Below, piece after piece: positions 1 through 6,571 of a DNA stretch of 15,956 bases. The notes under the pieces were generated by a model. It was not told the DNA's origin, made no database searches, and saw only the letters and a list, made by a program, of their open reading frames with translations. The translations under genes and the position numbers were made by a program. The stretch lies in NCBI GenBank assembly GCA_025361105.1, contig JANYAW010000012.1:1-15956 (forward strand). The letters are read 5' to 3'. The stretch is from Rhodocyclaceae bacterium. Its GTDB lineage: Bacteria > Pseudomonadota > Gammaproteobacteria > Burkholderiales > Rhodocyclaceae. Within the stretch, counting starts at the first letter, position 1; each line of letters begins with the position of its first letter.

Positions 1-58
1 GGGCTGGTCAAGCTGGAACACGCCTACCGCAGAGTTTTCAGCCTTGTGATTTTCCGAC

Positions 59-1306
59 TCACTTCGTCTCCCACAGGGCGCGGATGGGAACGGCATACAG
101 GCCGTTGCCAAATCCGGCGCTCATTTCTCCGTCGTGCAGCACGACACCGGTGGCGAAGCGCTTGCCCGCTGCGTCCTTTAGTTTGCGCAGGCCGCGAAAG
201 TCGGCGGCGGTCACGGTGGCCGAGGCTTTGACTTCCACGCCGCTGACCATGCCAGCGCCATGTTCCAGCACGATATCGACTTCGAAGTCATCTTTGTCGC
301 GATAGTGGTGGAAGCGGATTTCTTGATCCTGCCAGCTGGCTTGTCGGCGTAGCTCCTGCAAGACAAAAGTCTCCAGCAACTGGCCCAGCGTACTGCGATC
401 TTGCATTAGGGCGTCGGCATCCAGCCCCAGCAGCGCACAGGCGACTCCCGTATCGGCGACATGCAGTTTCGGCGTCTTGATCAGGCGGCTCAGACGGTTG
501 GTGTGCCACGGTGGAAGCTCTTCGAGCAGGAAGACCCGTTCGAGCAGCGTGACGTAATCGCGGATGGTGGGGCGGCTCAACTGAAACGGACTGGCCAGAT
601 CGCTGATATTGATCAGCCGGGCGGTCTGGCCGGCGGCAAGCGCCAACAGGCGAGGCAGCGCATCGAGCGAGGCGATGCGTGCCAGGTCGCGGACATCGCG
701 CTGGACCAGTGTCTCGATGTAGTCGCGATACCAGATGCTACGGCGGCGCGCGCTTGAGCGGGCCAGCGCCGCCGGATAGCCACCAGCGGCAACGCGCTCG
801 GCCAGCACTTTGCCCAAGCGTTCGGCCTTGCGGGTCTTAAAGGCACCGGCAAACAAGGTATCGAGAAAGCGCGGGCGTTGACCGGCCAATTCACACTGCG
901 CCAGCGGATGCAGCCGCAGCATGCCCATGCGCCCGGCCAGTGACTCGGCCAGCGTTGGCAGTAGCAGTACATTGGCCGAGCCGGTGAGCAGGAAGCGGCC
1001 GGGAACACGATGCCGGTCCACCGCCGATTTAAGTGTGCTGAAAATGCCCGGCGCCCGCTGCACTTCGTCGAGTATTACGCGCTCTGGTAGATCAGCGATG
1101 AAGCCCACCGGATCGGTGGTAGCCGCCGCGAGCGTCAGCTCATCGTCGAAACTGAAATAGGTGTAAGCCTGAGCCTGCCCGACCATTTTCGCCAGCGTGG
1201 TTTTGCCACACTGGCGCGGCCCATGAATCAGGACAACAGGCGTATCGGCCAGCGCTTCGAGCAGGCCGGGTTCGGCAAAACGAGGGTAGATGTGGTCGGC
1301 GGACAT
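59..1306 (-). CDS. AAA ATPase with DUF4143 domain
   Basis: Predicted P-loop ATPase of the AAA_14/DUF4143 type, 415 residues. The Walker A motif GPRQCGKT is at residues 29-36, Walker B RVILDEVQ at 76-83, a sensor-like LLTGSAN at about 106-112, and an ESLAGRMG segment typical of this family at about 121-128. The C-terminal part carries D344 in EVDIVLE, then E358 and K360 in GVEVKAS, a spacing like the PD-(D/E)XK nuclease core often found at the end of this family. The frame can be extended 9 bases to a TTG at 1315, but the ATG at 1306 gives a normal start. No strong ribosome site is visible for either. The cellular role of these ATPases is poorly defined; they are often accessory genes, sometimes linked to toxin-antitoxin or mobile regions. 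The gene stands alone here. The family call is firm; the function and any nuclease activity are inference. Confidence 0.9.
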   Translation of the reverse strand: MSADHIYPRFAEPGLLEALADTPVVLIHGPRQCGKTTLAKMVGQAQAYTYFSFDDELTLAAATTDPVGFIADLPERVILDEVQRAPGIFSTLKSAVDRHRVPGRFLLTGSANVLLLPTLAESLAGRMGMLRLHPLAQCELAGQRPRFLDTLFAGAFKTRKAERLGKVLAERVAAGGYPAALARSSARRRSIWYRDYIETLVQRDVRDLARIASLDALPRLLALAAGQTARLINISDLASPFQLSRPTIRDYVTLLERVFLLEELPPWHTNRLSRLIKTPKLHVADTGVACALLGLDADALMQDRSTLGQLLETFVLQELRRQASWQDQEIRFHHYRDKDDFEVDIVLEHGAGMVSGVEVKASATVTAADFRGLRKLKDAAGKRFATGVVLHDGEMSAGFGNGLYAVPIRALWETK

Positions 1307-1311
1307 GACGG

Positions 1312-1364
1312 CCAATTGTAAGCTTTAGTCCCGTCCAATTGCAAGGATATAGGGCGTCCAATTG
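1312..1364. repeat. Three CCAATTG boxes at exact 23-bp spacing
   Basis: The heptamer CCAATTG occurs at 1312-1318, 1335-1341 and 1358-1364, so the period is exactly 23 bp. The second and third copies share a longer context (GTCCAATTG, then AAGG after one base). All three lie immediately upstream of the ATPase gene, whose ATG is at 1306. On the minus strand they read CAATTGG. They could be an operator array for the ATPase gene, decayed 23-bp tandem repeats, or subterminal binding sites left by a mobile element. Only the repeat itself is directly seen. Confidence 0.6.
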
Positions 1365-1402
1365 AAAGGTTTGACCCTGGTTTGATGCAAAAATTTGGCA
1401 TC

Positions 1403-1414
1403 CCTCTTAAGAGG
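1403..1414. repeat. 12-bp perfect palindrome
   Basis: CCTCTTAAGAGG is perfectly self-complementary. It lies in the 175-bp gap between the divergent ATPase and YbaK-family genes and could be a regulator site for either. There is no T run, so it does not look like a terminator. Confidence 0.4.
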
Positions 1415-1482
1415 AACTCACATTAGGATGTCGGCAATGTTCGCCGTTATAGTGCTTGGCGACTTCCTCGGTAAATACTCCA

Positions 1483-1956
1483 ATGAGCCTTCAATCCGTC
1501 CGCGACTTCTTTGCCACCCGTAATCTCGACATCCCCATCATCGAGCTCGACGTCAGTACCGCCACCGTGGCACTGGCCGCTGAGGCGCATGGGGTGGAGG
1601 CTGGGCGGATTGCCAAGACCCTGGCGTTTCGACTCAAGGACAATCAGGTATTGCTGTTGGTGGCGCGTGGGGATGCGCGGATTGACCATCAGAAGTTCAA
1701 GGCGGTGTTTGGCAAGGGCAAGATGTTGGGGCTGGATGAGGTGGTCGAATTGACCGGGCATCCGGTTGGTGGCGTGTGCCCGTTCGGCCTGCTGCAGCCG
1801 TTGCCGATTTATCTCGATCAGTCATTGCAGGATTTCGACGAGCTGATTCCGGCGGCGGGTAGCACGCACAGCGCGGTGCGTATCAGCCCGGCGCTGATGG
1901 CCGAGGTGACGGAGGGGACGTGGGTGGATGTGTGTGTGCTGCCTTCGGCGGTGTGA
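1483..1956 (+). CDS. YbaK/EbsC-family aminoacyl-tRNA deacylase
   Basis: YbaK/ProX-type trans-editing domain protein, 157 residues from the ATG at 1483. Family members hydrolyse mischarged tRNAs in the cytoplasm, for example Cys-tRNA(Pro) or Ala-tRNA(Pro). The family lysine is in GRIAKTLAFR (K45), and the glycine-rich signature GHPVGGVCPFG is at about residues 92-102. The length matches a stand-alone domain. The frame extends to a TTG at 1456, but the added residues (MATSSVNTP) are not family-like and no ribosome site supports either start. It is transcribed away from the ATPase gene and appears monocistronic. Which mischarged tRNA it edits cannot be told from sequence alone; it could also be a related ProX-like protein. 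Confidence 0.9.
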   Translation: MSLQSVRDFFATRNLDIPIIELDVSTATVALAAEAHGVEAGRIAKTLAFRLKDNQVLLLVARGDARIDHQKFKAVFGKGKMLGLDEVVELTGHPVGGVCPFGLLQPLPIYLDQSLQDFDELIPAAGSTHSAVRISPALMAEVTEGTWVDVCVLPSAV

Positions 1957-1967
1957 TCGATTTTGCT

Positions 1968-1991
1968 AGTTGGTGCCGGTGACACGCCGTC
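1968..1991 (+). repeat. 24-bp dispersed repeat, copy A
   Basis: This is a copy of a unit whose left half is AGTTGGTGCTGG and right half TGACACGCCGTC. Copy A differs from that consensus at one base (C at position 10). It starts 11 nt after the YbaK-family stop codon, in the same orientation as that gene, within the 72-bp gap before the convergent prolyl isomerase gene. Confidence 0.75.
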
Positions 1992-2028
1992 ATTGATACG
2001 CTGACGCGCGGGGCTCACCCGCAGCACC

Positions 2029-2802
2029 TCATCCGCCGAGTTGCTTGCTAAGGCGAGCCAACTCCTGTTGTTCCATTTGTTGGCGGATTGATTTTTCTAT
2101 CGCCGGTTTCAATTTTTCAAATTCAGGCATTTGCTGATCACGACTGGCTTCAAGCTTGATGATCGACACCGCACTCTTACCGGTCTGCAACGGTCCGATT
2201 AAATCGCCGGGTTTGGCAGCATCGAGTTTTTCGGCAACGACGGGCAATATTTCAGTTTTCCAATGCCAGCCTAAGTCACCCCCGTTGCCGCCCGTTTGTT
2301 TATCCTCAGACACGCTCTTGGCTACCGTAGCGAAAGGCTTTTTGCCGCGCTTCAATTCATCTATTGCTTTCTGCGCTGCCGCGTCGTCTGCCACTACGAT
2401 GTGGCTGAGATGGTACTGGCGGTTTCCGTTCGCATTCACCAGCTTGGTGTAGGCATCTTTCAAGGTGGATTCCTGGATCGGGTTGCGCCGGAAAAAATCC
2501 ACCCAATAGGCAGCCACGATAGCCTGACGGCGTGCGATTTCCATTCGGATTTGCACATTGTGCTGGTCCACCAGTTGCAATTTATTGGCCTCGCCAATAA
2601 TCACTTCCTGAATCGCCAGATCTTTTTGCAGCAAGGCGCGGCGGTTATCCGCTTCCGGCCCGGGCTTTGCGCCGCTCATCATGAAGTCGACCAACACGGT
2701 AGCGGACACTCCAGTCGCCGCCGCGGTGGAACCAGCGTCAGCGGCAAAGACATATTGGCTGCTAAGCATCAGCAACACCAGCGCAAGTCGTGTTTTTTTC
2801 AT
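2029..2802 (-). CDS. Periplasmic parvulin-type peptidyl-prolyl isomerase
   Basis: Secreted prolyl cis-trans isomerase and chaperone of the PpiC/SurA rotamase family, 257 residues. A signal peptide is clear: MKKTR, a hydrophobic stretch, then a likely cut after VFA near residue 21. A helical N-terminal segment (about 30-125) precedes the parvulin domain, which begins at YHLSHIVV and contains GGNGGDLGWH and later LIGPLQTGKSAVSIIKLE (about 130-218). A charged helical tail follows (MPEFEKLKPAIEKSIRQQ). The layout matches short single-domain parvulins that fold outer-membrane or exported proteins. AAAGGAAG at 2808-2815 on the minus strand sits 5 nt before the ATG and fixes the start. The 109-bp gap behind the upstream hydrolase gene leaves room for its own promoter. 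Its specific clients are unknown. Confidence 0.92.
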   Translation of the reverse strand: MKKTRLALVLLMLSSQYVFAADAGSTAAATGVSATVLVDFMMSGAKPGPEADNRRALLQKDLAIQEVIIGEANKLQLVDQHNVQIRMEIARRQAIVAAYWVDFFRRNPIQESTLKDAYTKLVNANGNRQYHLSHIVVADDAAAQKAIDELKRGKKPFATVAKSVSEDKQTGGNGGDLGWHWKTEILPVVAEKLDAAKPGDLIGPLQTGKSAVSIIKLEASRDQQMPEFEKLKPAIEKSIRQQMEQQELARLSKQLGG

Positions 2803-2807
2803 TTTTA

Positions 2808-2815
2808 CTTCCTTT
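2808..2815 (-). promoter_or_regulatory. Strong Shine-Dalgarno of the parvulin gene
   Basis: On the minus strand AAAGGAAG lies 5 nt upstream of the ATG at 2802. It is the best ribosome site in the window and confirms the start that gives a signal peptide. Confidence 0.75.
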
Positions 2816-2911
2816 GAGATTGGTTCAATGGTGGCATGCGGTAATTAGCTGAGGTGAATGTCCGGCACTATGCCAAACCATAGCATTTCCAAAAAAACAC
2901 AGGCAAGCGTT

Positions 2912-4105
2912 TTAAGGGCCGGGGCTATCGTAGCCCAAGGCCTTGTAAGCCTCGTTTTTGAAAACCACGGTGTACGCGCCGCCCTGCCCGTAATAACGTT
3001 GGGTCATCAGCACGCCGGCGATATTGAGACGCGGGTTAAACCACCAGGCGGTTCCGGCGAGGCCACCCCAGCTCACTTCACCGCTTACTTCCTTGGGATC
3101 AAACGGACCGGGGTGAACGGCAACCGATGAACCCAAGCCAAAGGCGCGCCCGACCATGGGCGGAAAATTCGGGAACTGTACCCACATGCCGGGCGGCAGT
3201 TGATTGGTCGCCATCATCGCAATGGTGGCGGGCTTGAGCAGGGTTTGCCCGCCGGGCATGAGACTTTGAATCAGCCGCACCATATCGCCCAGGGTGGTAA
3301 CCAACCCGCCGCCGCCGGATTCAAAGGCAGCACGCTTGACATAGGCACCGGGGAACGGTGCGGCATCGGCGCGCAGCAATCCGGGCAGTGTGGGGTTGGT
3401 GATATCGCGGCCAACATAAAGCGCAGTGAGCCGGTGCAGTTTGGATTCCGGGACAAAGAAATCAGTATCGACCATCCCCAGTGGTTCAAAGATGCGCCGT
3501 GCGATAAATGCGCCAAAGGTTTCGCCGGAAATGACCTCGATCAGGTAAGCCAACACGTCGGTGGCAATCGAATATTCCCAGCGCGTGCCCGGGTGTGATG
3601 CCAGCGGCAGCGGTGCCAAAGCCGCGATGAATTCTTTCATAGCCTTGCCGGGGTGGCGCAATTCGGCCGCGCTGTAGGCCTTGGCAATAACGGTGCTGGG
3701 GTCAAAAATGCCATACGACAGCCCGGAGGTATGCGTCATCAGATGGCGGATGGTGATAGCCGACTTGGCCGGCTCGGTGTCATCGATGCGGATTGCATTG
3801 GGGCGGAGCACTTGGCGCATGCCCAGTTCCGGAATGTATTTTTCAATCGGGTCATCAAACTGCAGCAGGCCATCTTCCCAGAGCAGGAGTACCGCACAGG
3901 AGGTCACCAATTTGGTGTTGGAAAACGCACGGAAAATGTGATCTTCACGCAGCACAATGCCCGCTTCTTTGTCGGCATAGCCGTAGCAAAAAGTATCGAC
4001 CACATCTCTGCCGCGCAGCAACGCCGTCGATACACAGGGCAGAAAATCTTGGTCAACTTGTGCCCGCATGGCGGTGTGTAGTGCGGTGGTGTTCAGCATA
4101 GTCAT
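2912..4105 (-). CDS. Serine beta-lactamase-fold hydrolase (class C/esterase-like)
   Basis: Serine hydrolase of the Beta-lactamase (PF00144) superfamily, 397 residues. The nucleophile motif SNTK (SxxK, S62 and K65) sits in the typical context HIFRAFSNTKLVTS. The second motif is the tyrosine of EYSIATDVLAYLIE, and SWGGLAGT near the C terminus occupies the place of the KTG/HxG motif. HLMTHTSGLSYG is the usual conserved block between them. No signal peptide is seen, so it is likely cytoplasmic, as in esterase (EstB-like) members rather than secreted beta-lactamases. A GTG at 4165 would extend the frame by 20 residues, but the ATG at 4105 has GGAA about 9 nt upstream. It is divergent from the thioesterase gene across about 140 bp. 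Substrate unknown; esterase or amidase activity is a family-based inference. Confidence 0.9.
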   Translation of the reverse strand: MTMLNTTALHTAMRAQVDQDFLPCVSTALLRGRDVVDTFCYGYADKEAGIVLREDHIFRAFSNTKLVTSCAVLLLWEDGLLQFDDPIEKYIPELGMRQVLRPNAIRIDDTEPAKSAITIRHLMTHTSGLSYGIFDPSTVIAKAYSAAELRHPGKAMKEFIAALAPLPLASHPGTRWEYSIATDVLAYLIEVISGETFGAFIARRIFEPLGMVDTDFFVPESKLHRLTALYVGRDITNPTLPGLLRADAAPFPGAYVKRAAFESGGGGLVTTLGDMVRLIQSLMPGGQTLLKPATIAMMATNQLPPGMWVQFPNFPPMVGRAFGLGSSVAVHPGPFDPKEVSGEVSWGGLAGTAWWFNPRLNIAGVLMTQRYYGQGGAYTVVFKNEAYKALGYDSPGP

Positions 4106-4248
4106 GGTCAGTTCCAGATTTTTAACGTCCGCCAATCTAGCAGATGGCAAAGCCCAATCGTCCACCTGTGCTGCGGGCGGCGATAATTCGCATTGGCGTT
4201 ACTTGTTGCGCGACGACCCACGCACTGACCAACAAAACTGGAACCACG

Positions 4249-4719
4249 ATGAACACACCGAAACACCTCATTGCTGAGGCAGATGGCTTAGCAATTCCTG
4301 CCGGTTACAAATCCTTTAATTTCCCCATCGGCGGGCCATTCATTTCCACCAACGGCCCGCTACTGCATCGGCAAGACGGCAAGCAATTCCTGCTTGGCAT
4401 GCGAGTGGAAAAGCGCCATTGCAATCCCATGGATGTTTGTCATGGCGGCATGTTGATGAGCTTTGTTGATATGGCGATGCCTATGGGTGTGATCTATCAA
4501 GAGAACATCAATCGCTTTTTGCCGACCATTAGTTTGACTACGGATTTTCTCGCACCGGTGCCATTGGATGCATGGCTGGAAGCGCGCACGGATGTGTTAC
4601 GGATGACGCGCAGCATCGTGTTTGCGCAGTGCGTGGTGACGGTCGACGACGTTCCCGCCGTACGCGCCAGCGGAGTGTTCAAGCTGGGGCCGGAGTACAA
4701 GTTTCCGGCGCAGACTTAA
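4249..4719 (+). CDS. PaaI-like hotdog-fold thioesterase
   Basis: Acyl-CoA thioesterase-like protein of the 4HBT/PaaI family, 156 residues, predicted cytoplasmic. The signature NPMDVCHGGMLMSFVDMAM at about residues 59-77 contains the HGG turn (H65-G67) and the acidic D74 on the central helix. The following LPTISLTTDFLAPVPLDAWLEA is the usual beta-strand block. The open frame begins at 4144, but the first 35 codons overlap the promoter region of the divergent hydrolase and are not family-like. The ATG at 4249 has GGAA 6 nt upstream. The natural thioester substrate is unknown. The neighbouring serine hydrolase is divergent, so a shared regulatory region is possible but not shown. Confidence 0.88.
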   Translation: MNTPKHLIAEADGLAIPAGYKSFNFPIGGPFISTNGPLLHRQDGKQFLLGMRVEKRHCNPMDVCHGGMLMSFVDMAMPMGVIYQENINRFLPTISLTTDFLAPVPLDAWLEARTDVLRMTRSIVFAQCVVTVDDVPAVRASGVFKLGPEYKFPAQT

Positions 4720-4750
4720 TTCGTTTGTTTCTTGGCGTTGGCGATGAAAT

Positions 4751-4775
4751 CCCCATCCCCACCCCGACCCTCCCC
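4751..4775 (-). other. Five C tracts: G-quadruplex potential on minus strand
   Basis: The plus strand carries runs of 4, 4, 4, 3 and 4 C separated by only 1-2 bases (4751-4754, 4757-4760, 4762-4765, 4768-4770, 4772-4775). The minus strand therefore has five G tracts with very short loops, a strong G-quadruplex pattern. It lies in the convergent gap between the thioesterase and membrane-protein genes and would be in the 3' untranslated RNA of the latter. Folding is inferred. Confidence 0.55.
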
Positions 4776-4788
4776 TTGAAGGGGAGGG
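4768..4788. repeat. 21-nt perfect palindrome (REP-like hairpin)
   Basis: CCCTCCCCTT, one G, then AAGGGGAGGG: ten perfect base pairs around a single central base. It lies between two converging genes and could act in both directions as a transcript end or stabiliser. No T run follows on either side, so it is not a canonical terminator. C/G-rich palindromes of this kind are common dispersed repeats in proteobacterial intergenic regions (recalled, not checked). Confidence 0.65.
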
Positions 4789-4804
4789 GGAGTTTGCCCT
4801 GTAC

Positions 4805-4828
4805 GACGGCGTGTTGCTAGCACCAACT
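4805..4828 (-). repeat. 24-bp dispersed repeat, copy B
   Basis: On the minus strand it matches the consensus (left half AGTTGGTGCTGG, right half TGACACGCCGTC) except at three central bases. It begins 7 nt after the stop codon of the membrane-protein gene, in that gene's orientation. Perfect 8-bp inverted repeats, GTACGACG at 4801-4808 and CGTCGTAC at 4829-4836, bracket the core, so this copy can form a hairpin. Confidence 0.65.
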
Positions 4829-4835
4829 CGTCGTA

Positions 4836-6509
4836 CTACGCGTCCTCGCGCGCGACCCAATCCCTCACCATGGGGATATGGTCGGTCGGGTCATCGCTAA
4901 ACTCCAGCCACGCGGGGCGAATTTTTCTGGTGAAGGGATAGATGAAGCCTTGCGCATTGACTGTCCAATGCGCGGCGAGGCCACCGACGATGGGGTGTTT
5001 TTTCCACATCACTTCGCGCAGGCCTTGATAGCCCGGATGACTGGTGACGCGGTTGTCGGCGAAATAAATGAATAGACCTATGCCCAGCACCACGGCGGCG
5101 GTGACAATTCTGCTGTTATCAATCACTCGATTGGCCAGCGGTGAATCGGCGGCGTTGATGGCGTGAAATGATTGCCTATGCGCATATTCGGTGATGGTGA
5201 AAATCAGCTTGAACATGTGCGTGAAGGCACCCATCATCGAAAACAATAGCGCCCAGATCGGCACCCAATAAAGTCGCGCGGCGGTTTCGCCATCGTGGCC
5301 GGTTTCAAAATGTTTTGACGATTCCAGCGACTCCAATATTTGTTTGACATTGCTGGCCTGCGTCCATTTGAAAAGCTCACGACCAAAATCGGCGTGGTTC
5401 ATGTCGCGACGAAATACGCAGTCGAAACAGGCCAGCCGTTTGCCGACAAATTTGCCCATGGCTGGGGTGGCCAAATAGACCGATTTGGATAAGCCCGGCG
5501 GAACAATTTCGCCATCGAGTTGCCCGCGGATGAACTCAGTCCATGCACTCATTGCGGCAGTCTTGCCCTTTGCTTTCAGGTCGGCTTGGTACTGCGCCGA
5601 CCCTTCGCGATACGGGCCGTCGTAGATTTTGTCCAAATCGTCATAAGCCTCTTCAAAGGCTTTGTAGGAGTTCGCTCCGTATTGCTGATCCCAATCGCGG
5701 TACATCATTTCCTTGAGCAACATCGGCCGGTCGGCGGCGAAGCGATCCTGATTCAAGGCCGAGCCGAAAATCGGAAACAGCGCCAGGAAGGCTTTGCCTT
5801 CAGGGCTTTCAAAAGCATTGCTGTCTTTCTCGGTACCTTTGAGCGAATAAATACCTTCTTGAATTGCGCGCCGCACGAGGGTTAGCGTTGCCGCTTGTTG
5901 GCGTTCGATGCCGAGCTTTTCGGTGTAGGACGGCAGCGCATATTTGACGCTGGCGATCATGATGTAACCACCGAGCAAAATCACGATAAAGCCCGCACCC
6001 ATTTTGTAATAACTGCATTTGGTTTGCGCCGTGTTGTAGCGTATCCAATAACGCAATAACAAAAATCCGATGACTACCACGACGAACAAGGCGCTCAGTG
6101 CGACCGATATTTCTACAGTGGTGCGATGGATATAAAAATCGATGACTTTGCCCTCGGCCCACCAGGTCAGCAGCACGCAGATTAGAGTGATGGCGATGCC
6201 GACGACAATTCGCGCCGCCCAATGCACATCCATCTTTTCGCATTGACGTACCCAGCCGGTAAGGAACAGCAGAGACACCGCGCAGCCCGAAATCAGGCGA
6301 CCCCAATGTTCAATCGCCGTGGTGCTTTCCAGCGTGGTGGTACCACTGATGCTATCGAGCAGATGCACACCAAATGACAGCTCGAACCACAAATAAATCG
6401 GCGTGGCGAAAATCACGAACAACAGATGGTGAAAGCGAAAGCCATCTTTTCTGTTGCCGGGTATCGTATTGTCTTGCGTCAGGAGTCGGAACGAAGCACT
6501 AGGGATCAT
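4836..6509 (-). CDS. Multi-pass membrane protein of unknown function
   Basis: I do not recognise this 557-residue protein. Hydrophobic segments at about 27-47, 70-86, 99-118, 132-155, 170-190, 413-438 and 468-484 suggest seven membrane helices: five near the N terminus, two near the C terminus. Between them is a soluble part of about 220 residues (190-410), rich in charged and aromatic residues (YRDWDQQYGANSYKAFEEAY) and containing a CFDC pair (C361, C364). The end is soluble (EFSDDPTDHIPMVRDWVARE). The start is the only early methionine and has no clear ribosome site. It lies 62 bp downstream of mgtE on the same strand, so co-transcription is possible. No transporter or enzyme signature is visible. 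The existence of the gene is secure from the long coherent frame; the function is unknown. Confidence 0.85.
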   Translation of the reverse strand: MIPSASFRLLTQDNTIPGNRKDGFRFHHLLFVIFATPIYLWFELSFGVHLLDSISGTTTLESTTAIEHWGRLISGCAVSLLFLTGWVRQCEKMDVHWAARIVVGIAITLICVLLTWWAEGKVIDFYIHRTTVEISVALSALFVVVVIGFLLLRYWIRYNTAQTKCSYYKMGAGFIVILLGGYIMIASVKYALPSYTEKLGIERQQAATLTLVRRAIQEGIYSLKGTEKDSNAFESPEGKAFLALFPIFGSALNQDRFAADRPMLLKEMMYRDWDQQYGANSYKAFEEAYDDLDKIYDGPYREGSAQYQADLKAKGKTAAMSAWTEFIRGQLDGEIVPPGLSKSVYLATPAMGKFVGKRLACFDCVFRRDMNHADFGRELFKWTQASNVKQILESLESSKHFETGHDGETAARLYWVPIWALLFSMMGAFTHMFKLIFTITEYAHRQSFHAINAADSPLANRVIDNSRIVTAAVVLGIGLFIYFADNRVTSHPGYQGLREVMWKKHPIVGGLAAHWTVNAQGFIYPFTRKIRPAWLEFSDDPTDHIPMVRDWVAREDA

Positions 6510-6571
6510 GACATTGCGCCGTTAAGCAGAGCGGAAATCTTAGCAGAGTCGGCCATTAAGACTGTGCGAGC

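Noticed and set aside
1..58. Possible 3' end of an upstream plus-strand gene (reads GLVKLEHAYRRVF)
   Set aside because: The frame runs on to 231 antisense to the ATPase gene, with no recognisable domain; too short to call a gene or pseudogene.
43..73. ENLVHxQ duplication in the MgtE tail (residues 43-73) as a novel feature
   Set aside because: I recall the same doubled segment in other betaproteobacterial MgtE proteins, so it is probably a lineage trait, not new. Coordinates given here are residue numbers.
1456..1482. TTG start extending the YbaK-family protein by nine residues
   Set aside because: No ribosome site and no family-like residues; the ATG at 1483 is preferred.
1405..1490. Minus-strand reading EEVAKHYNGEHCRHPNV ending in TAA, resembling a transposase tail
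   Set aside because: Short, overlaps the YbaK-family start, and matches no specific transposase signature I can name. It could be chance.
2867..2900. Possible terminator: CTATG/CATAG inverted repeat near an A run
   Set aside because: The stem is only 5 bp. The A run follows it on the plus strand, where no gene ends; on the minus strand the T run precedes the stem.
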